Shown here: in pieces, positions 47,447 through 57,066 of the stretch
Layout of the letters: every line of letters starts with the position of its first letter
How positions within the stretch are numbered: position 1 is the first letter of the stretch
NCBI GenBank assembly: GCA_041396585.1
Contig: JAWKYG010000003.1
Coordinates: 124,001-188,000 of the forward strand
DNA: 64,000 bases
Direction: 5' to 3'
Source: JAUIAI01 sp041396585
GTDB lineage: Bacteria; Pseudomonadota; Gammaproteobacteria; Burkholderiales; Burkholderiaceae_E
The notes under the pieces: generated by a model
Database searches by the model: none
What the model saw: only the letters and a program-made list of their open reading frames with translations
Told to the model about the DNA's origin: nothing
Translations under genes and position numbers: made by a program

Positions 47447-48988
47447 ATGCAACTCAATCCAGCAGAAATCAGCGAACTGCTGAAGAGCAAGATCCAGAAC
47501 CTGGACGTCGCCGCAGACACCCGCAATCAAGGGACGGTGGTCGCGGTGACCGACGGTATCGTTCGTATCCACGGCCTGTCTGATGTCATGCAGGGCGAGA
47601 TGATCGAATTCCCCGGCGACACCTTCGGGCTGGCGCTGAACCTCGAGCGCGATTCTGTCGGCGCGGTGGTTCTCGGTGAGTACGAACATATCTCCGAAGG
47701 CGATACCGCCAAGGCCACCGGCCGGATTCTCGAAGTGCCCATCGGCCCCGAGCTGATCGGCCGCGTCGTGAACTCGCTCGGTCATCCTATCGACGGCAAG
47801 GGCCCGATCAACGCCAAGCTCACCGACGTCATCGAAAAGGTTGCTCCGGGCGTGATCGCGCGGCAATCGGTCGACCAGCCGGTGCAGACCGGCCTGAAGT
47901 CCATCGACTCGATGGTGCCGGTCGGTCGCGGTCAGCGCGAACTGATCATCGGTGACCGCCAGACAGGTAAGACCGCGGTCGCCGTCGACGCGATCATCAA
48001 TCAGAAGGGCAAGGACCTCATCTGTATCTATGTGGCCGTCGGCCAGAAGGCTTCCACGATCGCCAACGTCGTGCGCAAGCTGGAAGAAACCGGCGCCATG
48101 GAATACACGATCGTGGTCGCCGCAACCGCTTCCGAATCCGCCGCGATGCAGTACATCGCACCGTATTCGGGCTGCACGATGGGTGAGTACTTCCGCGATC
48201 GCGGCCAGGATGCCCTGATCATCTATGATGACCTCACCAAGCAGGCCTGGGCCTATCGTCAGGTGTCGCTGCTGCTGCGTCGCCCGCCCGGCCGCGAAGC
48301 CTACCCGGGTGATGTGTTCTACCTGCACTCCCGCCTGCTCGAGCGCGCCGCCCGTGTGAATGCCGACTATGTCGAGCAGTTCACCAAAGGCGAGGTCAAG
48401 GGCAAGACCGGCTCGCTGACCGCGCTGCCGATCATCGAAACCCAGGCCGGCGACGTCTCCGCATTCGTGCCGACCAACGTGATCTCGATTACCGACGGCC
48501 AGATCTTCCTCGAGACAGATCTGTTCAACGCCGGTATCCGCCCTGCCATCAATGCCGGCGTGTCGGTGTCGCGGGTCGGTGGTGCGGCCCAGACCGACAT
48601 CATCAAGAAGCTCGGCGGCGGCGTGCGTCTGGCGCTGGCGCAGTATCGCGAGCTGGCTGCGTTCGCGCAGTTCGCCTCCGACCTCGACGAAGCCACCCGT
48701 CGTCAGCTGGATCGTGGCCGCATGGTCACCGAGCTGATGAAGCAGCCGCAGTATCAACCGCTGCAGGTCTGGGAAATGGCCCTGACCCTGTTCGGCGCCA
48801 ACAACGGCTACTTCGACGACATCCCGGTTGAGAAGGCGCTGGATGCCGAAAAAGCACTTCGTGATTTCGCGAAGGCCGAGTTTGCCGGCCTGGTCGAGAC
48901 CATCGAGCGCGACAAGAAGTTCAGCAAGGATGTCGAAGCCCAGCTTCACGACCTGCTCAAGGCCTTCAAGCAGAAGGGCTCGTACTGA
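47447..48988 (+). CDS. atpA: F1Fo ATP synthase subunit alpha
   Basis: 513 residues, exactly the usual length. The N-terminus MQLNPAEISELLKSKIQNL, P-loop GDRQTGKTAVAVDAI and signature PAINAGVSVSRVGGAAQ are all present. The ATG at 47447 follows CAGGAG; the upstream in-frame codon at 47420 overlaps atpH and is rejected. Confidence 0.98.
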   Translation: MQLNPAEISELLKSKIQNLDVAADTRNQGTVVAVTDGIVRIHGLSDVMQGEMIEFPGDTFGLALNLERDSVGAVVLGEYEHISEGDTAKATGRILEVPIGPELIGRVVNSLGHPIDGKGPINAKLTDVIEKVAPGVIARQSVDQPVQTGLKSIDSMVPVGRGQRELIIGDRQTGKTAVAVDAIINQKGKDLICIYVAVGQKASTIANVVRKLEETGAMEYTIVVAATASESAAMQYIAPYSGCTMGEYFRDRGQDALIIYDDLTKQAWAYRQVSLLLRRPPGREAYPGDVFYLHSRLLERAARVNADYVEQFTKGEVKGKTGSLTALPIIETQAGDVSAFVPTNVISITDGQIFLETDLFNAGIRPAINAGVSVSRVGGAAQTDIIKKLGGGVRLALAQYRELAAFAQFASDLDEATRRQLDRGRMVTELMKQPQYQPLQVWEMALTLFGANNGYFDDIPVEKALDAEKALRDFAKAEFAGLVETIERDKKFSKDVEAQLHDLLKAFKQKGSY

Positions 48989-49044
48989 TCCGCCCATCGG
49001 GCCGGGCCTGACAGGTCCGGCCCCGCGAATACGGAAATTTCGGA

Positions 49045-49914
49045 ATGCCCAGTTCCAAGGAAATCCGCACCAAGATCCGCAGCGTCCAGAACACGCGCAA
49101 GATCACCAAAGCCATGGAAATGGTGGCGGCATCGAAAATGCGCAAAGCTCAGGATCGCATGCAGAAGGCACGGCCGTATGCCGACAAGGTGCGCAACATT
49201 GCCGCCCATCTGGCCAGCGCGAATCCCGAGTACCGCCATCCGTTCCTGGTCGATCATGATTCGGTGAAGGGTGCCGGCATGATCATCGTTTCCACGGACA
49301 AGGGCCTTTGCGGTGGCTTGAATACCAACCTGCTGCGTGCCGTGACCCAGAAGCTGCAAGAGCTCACCAACGCTGGCGAGAAAGTCATCGCCACTGCAAT
49401 TGGTAACAAGGGCTTTTCATTTCTGAATCGCATCGGCGCCAATGTCGTGTCACATGCGGTGCAGCTTGGTGACACGCCGCATCTGGAAACACTGATCGGC
49501 CCGATCAAGGTTCAGCTCGACGCCTATACCCGTGGTGAGATCGACCAGGTCTTTCTGTGCTACACGCGGTTCATCAACACGATGAAGCAGGAGCCCGTCA
49601 TCGAACGGCTGCTGCCGCTTGATCGCGAACGCATGACGGGTGATTCGCGCGAGTACTCGTGGGACTACCTGTACGAACCCGATGCGCAGACGGTGCTTGA
49701 CGAGCTGCTGCTGCGTTACATCGAGGCGCTCGTGTATCAGGCGGTTGCCGAGAACATGGCATCCGAGCAATCGGCGCGCATGGTGGCCATGAAGGCGGCC
49801 TCCGATAATGCGAACACGCTGATCAAGGAACTGAACCTCTCCTACAACAAGGCCCGCCAGGCCGCGATCACGAAGGAACTCTCGGAGATCGTGGGCGGCG
49901 CGGCGGCGGTCTGA
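49045..49914 (+). CDS. atpG: F1Fo ATP synthase subunit gamma
   Basis: 289-residue central rotor shaft. N-terminal helix KEIRTKIRSVQNTRKITKAMEMVAASKMRKAQ, the STDKGLCGGLNTNLLR motif and the C-terminal SYNKARQAAITKELSEIVGGAAAV are canonical. Confidence 0.98.
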   Translation: MPSSKEIRTKIRSVQNTRKITKAMEMVAASKMRKAQDRMQKARPYADKVRNIAAHLASANPEYRHPFLVDHDSVKGAGMIIVSTDKGLCGGLNTNLLRAVTQKLQELTNAGEKVIATAIGNKGFSFLNRIGANVVSHAVQLGDTPHLETLIGPIKVQLDAYTRGEIDQVFLCYTRFINTMKQEPVIERLLPLDRERMTGDSREYSWDYLYEPDAQTVLDELLLRYIEALVYQAVAENMASEQSARMVAMKAASDNANTLIKELNLSYNKARQAAITKELSEIVGGAAAV

Positions 49915-49962
49915 CGGCGCACGCGCTCAGGCCAGGAAAACATCGGAAACAGGAAAGAAGCA

Positions 49963-51387
49963 ATGTCTCAAGGTCAAGTCGTTCAGTGCATCGGCGCGGT
50001 GGTCGATATCCAGTTCCCGCGCAATGCCATGCCCAAGGTCTATGACGCCCTCACGCTGGACGTCGATGCAAGCAACACGCTGGTCGAGAGCGGCCTGACC
50101 TTCGAGGTCCAGCAGCAGCTCGGCGACGGCGTGGTCCGCACGATTGCCATGGGCTCGTCGGATGGCATCCGCCGCGGCATGTCGGTGACCAACACCGGCA
50201 AGGGCATTGCGGTGCCGGTCGGCCCGGGTGTGCTCGGCCGGGTCATGGATGTGCTCGGTCGCCCGATCGACGAGCGAGGCGAGATCGCCTCCGAAGAGCG
50301 TCGCGAGATCCACCAGGCAGCGCCCAAGTTCGACGAACTCTCGCCCTCGGTCGAGCTGCTCGAAACCGGCATCAAGGTGATCGACCTGATCTGCCCGTTC
50401 GCCAAGGGCGGTAAGGTGGGTCTGTTCGGTGGCGCCGGCGTGGGCAAGACCGTGAACATGCTGGAGCTCATCAACAACATCGCCAAGGAGCACTCGGGTT
50501 TGTCCGTGTTCGCGGGCGTGGGTGAGCGCACCCGTGAGGGCAACGACTTCTACCACGAGATGTCCGATGCCAAGGTCATCGTGCAGGATGATCTCAGCCA
50601 GTCGAAGGTGGCGATGGTGTTCGGCCAGATGAACGAGCCGCCGGGCAACCGTCTGCGTGTGGCGCTCACCGGCCTGACCATGGCCGAGCGCTTCCGTGAC
50701 GAAGGCCGTGACATCCTGTTCTTCGTGGACAACATCTACCGCTACACGCTGGCCGGTACCGAAGTGTCCGCGCTGCTTGGTCGTATGCCTTCCGCCGTGG
50801 GCTACCAGCCGACGCTCGCCGAGGAGATGGGCCGACTGCAGGAGCGCATCACCTCCACCAAGACCGGCTCGATCACTTCCATCCAGGCTGTGTACGTGCC
50901 TGCGGACGACCTGACCGACCCGTCACCGGCCACCACGTTCGGCCACCTGGACGCCACGGTGGTGCTGTCGCGTGACATCGCCTCTCTGGGTATCTACCCG
51001 GCGGTGGATCCCCTGGATTCCACCAGCCGCCAGATCGACCCGAACACGATTGGCGAAGAGCACTATCAGTGCACGCGCGCGGTGCAGTCCACGCTGCAGC
51101 GCTATAAGGAACTGCGTGACATCATCGCCATTCTCGGTATGGATGAGCTGTCGCCGGAAGACAAACTGGCCGTGTCCCGCGCCCGTAAGATCCAGCGCTT
51201 CCTGTCCCAGCCGTTCCACGTGGCCGAGGTGTTCACGGGCTCGCCGGGCAAGTATGTGCCGCTGAAGGAAACCATTCGCGGCTTCCAGATGATCGTCAAC
51301 GGTGAGTGCGATCAGCTGCCCGAGCAGGCGTTTTATATGGTTGGAACGATCGACGAAGCCTTCGAGAAGGCCAAGACGCTCAAGTAA
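49963..51387 (+). CDS. atpD: F1Fo ATP synthase subunit beta
   Basis: 474-residue catalytic subunit. P-loop GGAGVGKTVNMLELINNIA, the catalytic Glu in GERTREGNDFYHEM, and DELSPEDKL (DELSEED motif, with Pro here) are present. Highly conserved throughout; it ends FEKAKTLK. Confidence 0.98.
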   Translation: MSQGQVVQCIGAVVDIQFPRNAMPKVYDALTLDVDASNTLVESGLTFEVQQQLGDGVVRTIAMGSSDGIRRGMSVTNTGKGIAVPVGPGVLGRVMDVLGRPIDERGEIASEERREIHQAAPKFDELSPSVELLETGIKVIDLICPFAKGGKVGLFGGAGVGKTVNMLELINNIAKEHSGLSVFAGVGERTREGNDFYHEMSDAKVIVQDDLSQSKVAMVFGQMNEPPGNRLRVALTGLTMAERFRDEGRDILFFVDNIYRYTLAGTEVSALLGRMPSAVGYQPTLAEEMGRLQERITSTKTGSITSIQAVYVPADDLTDPSPATTFGHLDATVVLSRDIASLGIYPAVDPLDSTSRQIDPNTIGEEHYQCTRAVQSTLQRYKELRDIIAILGMDELSPEDKLAVSRARKIQRFLSQPFHVAEVFTGSPGKYVPLKETIRGFQMIVNGECDQLPEQAFYMVGTIDEAFEKAKTLK

Positions 51388-51450
51388 TCGGTTCGCCACC
51401 GCGGGGGCTCACCGAGCCCTCGTGAACCGACCAACGAACGGAAGGAAATC

Positions 51451-51870
51451 ATGGCAAGTACGATCCAAGTCGATGTGGTCAGCGCCGAACGATCGATCTT
51501 CGAAGGGGAGGCCGAATTCGTGGCCCTGCCCGGCGAGAGCGGCGAACTGGGCATTTATCCCCAGCATATCCCGTTGATTACCCGCATCCGTCCGGGTGCT
51601 GTTCGGATTCAGATGCCCGGCCGTGCCGACGAAGAGTTTGTCTTCGTGGCCGGCGGCATTCTCGAGGTACAGCCGCATCGGGTGACCGTGCTGGCCGACA
51701 CCGCGATCCGCGGGGCCGACCTCGATGAAGCCAAGGCAACCGAGGCTCAGCGCGCGGCCCAGGAAGCCATGGCCAACGCCAAAACCGACATCGACTTCGC
51801 CAAGGCGCAGTCGGAGTTTGCGATCATGGCCGCTCAGATCGCCGCGATCCGGAAGTTGCGCGGCAAGTAA
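51451..51870 (+). CDS. atpC: F1Fo ATP synthase subunit epsilon
   Basis: 139-residue regulatory subunit: an N-terminal beta-sandwich (QVDVVSAERSIFEGEAEFVALPGESGELGIYPQHIPLIT) and two C-terminal helices rich in Ala, Arg and Glu. It has an AAGGAA ribosome binding site. Last gene of the atp operon, followed by two hairpins. Confidence 0.97.
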   Translation: MASTIQVDVVSAERSIFEGEAEFVALPGESGELGIYPQHIPLITRIRPGAVRIQMPGRADEEFVFVAGGILEVQPHRVTVLADTAIRGADLDEAKATEAQRAAQEAMANAKTDIDFAKAQSEFAIMAAQIAAIRKLRGK

Positions 51871-51881
51871 GCACACACTAA

Positions 51882-51897
51882 CCGCGCTTCGGCGCGG
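51882..51897. terminator. UUCG-loop hairpin after atpC
   Basis: CCGCGC-TTCG-GCGCGG, a perfect 6-bp stem with a TTCG tetraloop, followed by AAAA. Probably stabilises the transcript end or acts with the next hairpin. Confidence 0.6.
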
Positions 51898-51907
51898 AAA
51901 AGACCAA

Positions 51908-51931
51908 ACGGGAGCCCTGCGCTCCCGTTTT
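51908..51931 (+). terminator. rho-independent terminator of the atp operon
   Basis: Stem ACGGGAGC/GCTCCCGT with loop CCTGC, followed by TTTTC. Confidence 0.85.
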
Positions 51932-52291
51932 CGTTGATGCAGACGTCCCGCGACCTGGCCGGTCGCGCCGCATGTGTTGCTTCGCGTGGCGGTCAGCCGC
52001 GCAGGCCCGGCGCCCGTTCAAGGATCGACGCGCATTCGACCACCTCGGTTGCGCGCCGGCCCAGGCCGGCATCGAGAGACGCCCCGGCGCGCCGGCCTCC
52101 CAAACTTATCCCAGAGTTATCCACAGGCGGCTGTTCAGAACCGTCCTCGTGCTGCAACAGACACGCTGCCGGGGACGATTCGCGCGAATGCGACAAGAAG
52201 CGCCGACTACTGCCGGCTCGCGACCGCCCATCCCTTTTGGGTCAGAGCGCGAGTCGACGCCCGGTCGACCATCGGCTAACGTGCATCCATC
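51932..52291. other. intergenic region with a DnaA box
   Basis: About 360 bases without a convincing gene. The right half holds TTATCCCAG at 52106 and a perfect DnaA box at 52117. No clear promoter for the downstream gene was found. Confidence 0.5.
52117..52125 (+). other. perfect DnaA box
   Basis: TTATCCACA within CAGAGTTATCCACAGG, the context also seen around box R4 of E. coli oriC. A single box, with only a poor neighbour at 52106. Confidence 0.5.
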
Positions 52292-54574
52292 ATGCATCTT
52301 GGTGCCCTCGTCCCCACCGCGCTGCTCATTCTGTTGTCCGCAGCGCTCGGCTTTCTCGTCGCCTGGAATTGGCGCGGGAGGCAGTTTCGCGGCCTGTTTC
52401 GGCAGAATCAGCGACTGAGGCGGCACCGCAAGCAGCTCAGCCAGATTCACCGCCACGATCAGGCGCGTCTGGACGCTGCCCAGGCAAATCAACGAATTGC
52501 CGAAGAAGAGCTGGCCATGCTCAACCAGGCCCACGCCGCTCTGGAGGCTGATCACGCCAAGCTGGTCAGCCGTCATGCCAATCTCACGAGAACGATCAGG
52601 AAGCGCCTGGCCAAGGGGGGGGACGGCGACACACCCGTGACTCCGGAGCCCGAGCAGCCCGGCACAACGTCCGGCGCACCGGCCTGGACTGGCACGCAGG
52701 GATGCGATCCGGAAGATAGCGCTCCTGTGCATGAAACCGGCGGGCAAATGGCCGTGGAAGCATCGCTGGCCGACGATCACCCCGTGCAGGAAAATGAATC
52801 CGGCACGGCAGCGGATATCGCAGCCGACCATCCTGAAGGCGACGGTTCGAGCGAGCCGCCGGACACGTCAGGCTGGTACGGACCGAGCGTGATCGGCGAT
52901 ATCACCGGCGCCGATGGCTCGATCGACTCCGACGAGATTCTCGTCGCCACGGCCATGCCCGATACCGCTGGCGCCGAAGATGACATTGCCCTCGCTGACA
53001 CTTCATCTGGCAAAGCCGGCTTCCCTGCCGCGGACGAGTCTCGGTCGCCGTGCGCGCCTTCGCCGGACGCAGAACCTGCTTCCGGCGAGCAAGCCAGATC
53101 GGATCAGGAATCGGCATCTAACGCGGCAAAAGGCCAGACGAGCCCAATGCCGACGCAACCCGCGTCCTGGCAAGCCTTGTCGCCCGAGCAAGACCTGGAG
53201 CAGTTCGAGGCGCGATTGGCCACGGCCCCCGCGCAACTCGGCGGTCTTGACACGTCCGAGCCTGCGGCGCTGTTTCCGGATGACACGCAGGCCGCGGATA
53301 TCGGCGAAGATGATGAAGAGGCCTTTGATCCCATCATGAGTGCGGCGCAAGAACTCGAGGCCTTGCGCAGCGTGCTCGATGCGCGCGAAGAGGAGATCAA
53401 GAGTCTGCGCCAGCAACTGGCACCGTTGCTGGGATTGCCGTTGGCGGTGTCAACGCGCGAGGCCGAACGCGACCGCCTCGCTCGCCGGCTCGCCGAGCGA
53501 GAAGCGGAAATCGCGCGGCTTCAGGCGCGCATGATGCGCGAAGCGGTGCCCGTGTCTTCTCCGTCGCAGTCGTCGGCAGCGCCAGCAGCAGAACACGAGA
53601 CACCGGCAGAACAGCGGCTTTCGGCGGAACAGGCATCGCGAAGATCGGGCGATTCCCCCGCCTCCGCCGGGCGCGCCCGCTCCACCATCGTCGAGCGCGC
53701 TGCGATCGAGCCTGAACTCGCGCCGTTCTCGGCGAACCGTGAGCGCACCGGGCGACTGGCCGAACAGCCCCCCACCTTGCATAGCGAGGTCCCCCTCGAG
53801 GATCTCCTGAATGACATCCGATCGCTGGACCGGGCCAGCGACCCGGGACGCGAGAACACCGCAGGCACCTCCGATGTCGCACCGACGCTCCCGCCGCCTC
53901 GCCAGGGTAGCGATCTGGCCCGCCCGCCGGTGCAAGAACCGAAGACCGATCGCAGCCATGATGTCGTGGAGCGAGATCCGCTGACGGGTGATGCCTGGCC
54001 CGATTCAGTGGCAGTCAGGCAGTGGCAAGAGGCCCAGACGAGCGAAAATCCGGGCGAGCCGGAACCGCCGGCTCTGCCGCCCGGCGATCACGCATTTGCC
54101 GACGAAGGCGGTTCTGCCCACAGCGAACCCGGTGACGCCGCCGGAGCCGGCGAGGACTTCGGCAACGGCGAACCGGAAGACAGCGACCTCGATCTTTCCG
54201 AATCGAACCCTGGCTCGGACGATACGAATGTGCCGGGCCGCGCCGACGACTCATCGTCGAACAAGCCGCGCCAGACGCCCGCCCCGGGCAGAAAGGATTC
54301 CGGCATCGCAGCCGCCCCGGTCATGCCGGGCATTCCGCGTCAGTACTCGCTGGCGCCCGAGCGCATCGATGACCTGAAGCGAATCGTGGGGATCGGTCCG
54401 GTGATCGAGCGCATGCTCAACCGGCTGGGCGTCTATCAGCTACGCCAGATCGCCGCATGGAACGCGGATGACATCGAGTTCTTCGATGCTCAGCTGGAGG
54501 AGTTTCGCGGCCGCATCCGGCGGGATCACTGGGTGGACCAGGCACTCGAGCTGAGTCAGGCGCAGCGCCGCTGA
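52292..54574 (+). CDS. membrane-anchored helix-hairpin-helix protein with coiled coil and disordered middle
   Basis: 760 residues. An N-terminal membrane helix (ALVPTALLILLSAALGFLVAWNW, about residues 5-28) is followed by a basic stretch and a coiled coil (to about 110). A long acidic, Pro/Ala/Ser-rich low-complexity region comes next, interrupted by a second coiled coil (about 345-415). The C-terminal domain (LAPERIDDLKRIVGIGPVIERMLNRLGVYQLRQIAAWNADDI...) is the helix-hairpin-helix type found in proteins annotated as flap-endonuclease-like or DUF4332-like. DNA or protein binding at the membrane is an inference. Its position between the atp operon and hydrolase genes gives no clue. Confidence 0.75.
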   Translation: MHLGALVPTALLILLSAALGFLVAWNWRGRQFRGLFRQNQRLRRHRKQLSQIHRHDQARLDAAQANQRIAEEELAMLNQAHAALEADHAKLVSRHANLTRTIRKRLAKGGDGDTPVTPEPEQPGTTSGAPAWTGTQGCDPEDSAPVHETGGQMAVEASLADDHPVQENESGTAADIAADHPEGDGSSEPPDTSGWYGPSVIGDITGADGSIDSDEILVATAMPDTAGAEDDIALADTSSGKAGFPAADESRSPCAPSPDAEPASGEQARSDQESASNAAKGQTSPMPTQPASWQALSPEQDLEQFEARLATAPAQLGGLDTSEPAALFPDDTQAADIGEDDEEAFDPIMSAAQELEALRSVLDAREEEIKSLRQQLAPLLGLPLAVSTREAERDRLARRLAEREAEIARLQARMMREAVPVSSPSQSSAAPAAEHETPAEQRLSAEQASRRSGDSPASAGRARSTIVERAAIEPELAPFSANRERTGRLAEQPPTLHSEVPLEDLLNDIRSLDRASDPGRENTAGTSDVAPTLPPPRQGSDLARPPVQEPKTDRSHDVVERDPLTGDAWPDSVAVRQWQEAQTSENPGEPEPPALPPGDHAFADEGGSAHSEPGDAAGAGEDFGNGEPEDSDLDLSESNPGSDDTNVPGRADDSSSNKPRQTPAPGRKDSGIAAAPVMPGIPRQYSLAPERIDDLKRIVGIGPVIERMLNRLGVYQLRQIAAWNADDIEFFDAQLEEFRGRIRRDHWVDQALELSQAQRR

Positions 54575-54634
54575 TCCACGCCCGCGCGCGACGGGAAAGC
54601 TTTTGCGCCCGATCGCCGCGTGAGACCCCAAGGC

Positions 54635-55300
54635 TCAGAGATGGCGCGCAAGAAACGCCAGAGTACGCTCGCGAGCCAGGCGCGATGAGGCTTCATCATA
54701 GGAGCCGCGCTCATTGCAATTGAAGCCATGGCCGGCCGGGTAGAAGTTCGACTCCGCCTGCGGGTACATCGCGGCCACCGCACGCGCATCTTCGATGCTC
54801 GGGTGCTGATCCTGCTCGCCGAAGTGCAGCATGATGGGCGTGCGCGGCGCTTCGTCACGGTTGGCGGGGATGCCGCCGCCGTAGTAGGCCACGCTGCAGC
54901 TCAGGCCGGCCAGGCGCGCGGCGGCCAGCCAGGCAATCGTGCCGCCCCAGCAGTAGCCGATCACCGCCGACTTGCCGACATCGGCCCCGAACTGCAGGCA
55001 GGCCTCGACATCGCGCAGCGCTTCGTCGAGGCTGATCTCGGACATCAGCGCGCGACCCGCCTCGATCGAGGCCTGATCGTAGCCGGCTTCGAAATCCGGC
55101 TCGCGCCGGTCGAACAACTGCGGTGCCAGCGTCAGGTAGCCATCGGCAGCGTAGCCGTCGGCCACCGAGCGGATATGGTTGTTGACACCGAAGATCTCGG
55201 GCGCAATCACCACGAGCCCCTTGGGCGTGCCTTCGGGCACGGCGCGATACACCATGAACCGATGCCCGTCGGCGGCGCGTAGTTCGACTCGATCACCCAT
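54635..55300 (-). CDS. dienelactone hydrolase family protein
   Basis: 221-residue alpha/beta hydrolase with a Cys nucleophile: GYCWGGTIAWLAA (catalytic Cys), Asp in FGEQDQHPS and His in YPAGHGFNCNERGSYD form the triad. N-terminal PEIFGVNNHIRSVADGYAADGY is diagnostic of the family. The ATG at 55300 follows GGGAGAA; the longer frame to 55366 is unlikely. It acts on a lactone or ester; the pathway is unknown, with no chlorocatechol genes nearby. Confidence 0.92.
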   Translation of the reverse strand: MGDRVELRAADGHRFMVYRAVPEGTPKGLVVIAPEIFGVNNHIRSVADGYAADGYLTLAPQLFDRREPDFEAGYDQASIEAGRALMSEISLDEALRDVEACLQFGADVGKSAVIGYCWGGTIAWLAAARLAGLSCSVAYYGGGIPANRDEAPRTPIMLHFGEQDQHPSIEDARAVAAMYPQAESNFYPAGHGFNCNERGSYDEASSRLARERTLAFLARHL

Positions 55301-55416
55301 CTCATTTCTCCCGTGTGACTGTTCAGACGCGATCGCGAACCGGGTTCGCGACAAACTGTCAGCCAACCATCATAGCGCCGGATCTACACCGCACCAAACC
55401 CGACTATCATCGCCGC

Positions 55417-57048
55417 ATGAATATCCGGCACTGGATCGAGACCAATCTGATGTCTCTCGCACGTGAGTTCCGCCTCACGTATCTGCCGCCATTGATGGTC
55501 TATGTGGCGGCCGGGATCCAGGGCCTGACGGCGATCGTCGGCACCTTCTTCATCAAAGACTATCTCGGTCTGTCGGCGGAGTTCCTCGCCGCGCTCGGAT
55601 TCTGGGCCGGGCTGCCATGGGCCCTCAAGATGCCGCTCGGGCATCTGGTCGATCTGATGTGGCGCTTCAAGTCGCTGCTCGTGTACCTGGGGGCAAGCCT
55701 GATTGCGATCAGCATCCTGATCATGATCGGCTTGCTGGCCGATCCCGAGGCGATGCGCGCCTGGGCATCGCTCGAGCACTGGTTCGTGCTTTCGGCCTTG
55801 CTCGCCCCGATCGGCTACGTGACCCAGGATGTCGTCGCCGACGCGCTCACTGTCGAAGCCGTGCCGCTGGTCGATGCCCAGGGGCAGCCGGTGCCCGAGG
55901 AAGCGCGCAAGTCCATGCACACCACGATGCAGACGCTGGGCCGGGTGGCGATCATCGGTGGCAGCCTGATCGTCGGTCTGGTCAATGTGTTCGTGCTGCG
56001 TGGGGTTCACCAGGCGCCCGAGGCCGAGCGACTCGCCGCCTATGTGCTGATCTACACCCTGGCCCTGATCATCCCGGTGGTGTCGGTGGCCGGTGTGATC
56101 CTGGCCGGGCATCTGGCGCGCCGCCGGCGCCGTCAGCTGATCTCCGAGGGCTTCACGGCCGCGCAGGCGCGCGCCATGACCGATGTTCAGGGTGAGTCCA
56201 CCCATGTGAACTGGTGGATCCTGGGTGGCGGCCTGTTCTTCACGGCGGCGTCGTTATCGATAGGCCTGTCCGATGCACCGTTCCTGCGCCAATGGGGTCA
56301 GGAGATCATCTTCACGGTGTCGATGGCCGTGATCCTGTTCCTGATGATGCGGCTGGTGCGTGAGCTCACCCCGGGCGCGCGCAGCACCTTGATCGGTACC
56401 GCGATCGTGATCTTCGTGTTCCGCGCCTTGCCCGGCCCCGGCGCCGGCTCCACCTGGTGGCAGATCGACGTACTCGGATTCGATCAGGAGTTTCTGTCGG
56501 TTCTCAGCCTGATCGCCAGTGCGCTCACGCTGGCGGGTTTGTTCATCTTTCGCCGTTTCATGGCCGAGCGCTCGATCTACGAGATCGTCGCTGTGCTCAC
56601 GATCGCAGGATTCTTTCTTTCGCTACCGATTCTCGGCATGTTCTACGGCCTGCACGAATGGACGGCCAGCCTCACCGGCGGCATCGTCGATGCGCGCTTC
56701 ATCGCCCTGGTGGATACCGCGCTCGAGTCTCCGCTGGGGCAGATCGCGATGGTGCCGATGCTGGCATGGATCGCCAACTCGGCGCCCAGCAATCTGAAGG
56801 CCACCTTCTTCGCGGTGATGGCCTCGTTCACGAACCTGGCACTATCGGCCTCGCAACTGGGCACGAAGTATCTGAACCAGGTCTTCGTGATCACGCGCGA
56901 GGTGCGCGATCCCAAGACACAGGCGATCACTGTGCCGGCCGATTATTCGGAACTCGGCACCTTGTTGATCCTGGTGTCGGTGTTGGCGCTGATCGTGCCC
57001 TTCGTGGCGATCTTGATCGCCCGTTCCGCACGCATGCGCAGCGGCTGA
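55417..57048 (+). CDS. MFS-type transporter (folate-biopterin transporter-like)
   Basis: 543-residue integral membrane protein with about 12-14 hydrophobic segments. The start FRLTYLPPLMVYVAAGIQGLTAIVGTFFIKDYLGLS and the segment PIGYVTQDVVADALTVEAVPLVDAQGQPVPEEARKSMHTTMQTLGR resemble the BT1/folate-biopterin branch of the major facilitator superfamily. The cargo is unknown. The start is placed at the ATG at 55417, since the 34 upstream residues lack membrane character. It is divergent from the hydrolase. Confidence 0.75.
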   Translation: MNIRHWIETNLMSLAREFRLTYLPPLMVYVAAGIQGLTAIVGTFFIKDYLGLSAEFLAALGFWAGLPWALKMPLGHLVDLMWRFKSLLVYLGASLIAISILIMIGLLADPEAMRAWASLEHWFVLSALLAPIGYVTQDVVADALTVEAVPLVDAQGQPVPEEARKSMHTTMQTLGRVAIIGGSLIVGLVNVFVLRGVHQAPEAERLAAYVLIYTLALIIPVVSVAGVILAGHLARRRRRQLISEGFTAAQARAMTDVQGESTHVNWWILGGGLFFTAASLSIGLSDAPFLRQWGQEIIFTVSMAVILFLMMRLVRELTPGARSTLIGTAIVIFVFRALPGPGAGSTWWQIDVLGFDQEFLSVLSLIASALTLAGLFIFRRFMAERSIYEIVAVLTIAGFFLSLPILGMFYGLHEWTASLTGGIVDARFIALVDTALESPLGQIAMVPMLAWIANSAPSNLKATFFAVMASFTNLALSASQLGTKYLNQVFVITREVRDPKTQAITVPADYSELGTLLILVSVLALIVPFVAILIARSARMRSG

Positions 57049-57066
57049 TCCGCCGCCGGCGAGCGC

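Noticed and set aside
51214..51223. TTCCACGTGG inside atpD resembling parS
   Set aside because: Only the core matches and the codons (FHVAE) are conserved in beta subunits; chance coding match.
52900..53400. Minus-strand open frames opposite the HhH protein gene
   Set aside because: The plus-strand frame ends in a recognisable HhH domain and covers the whole region; opposite frames are shadows.
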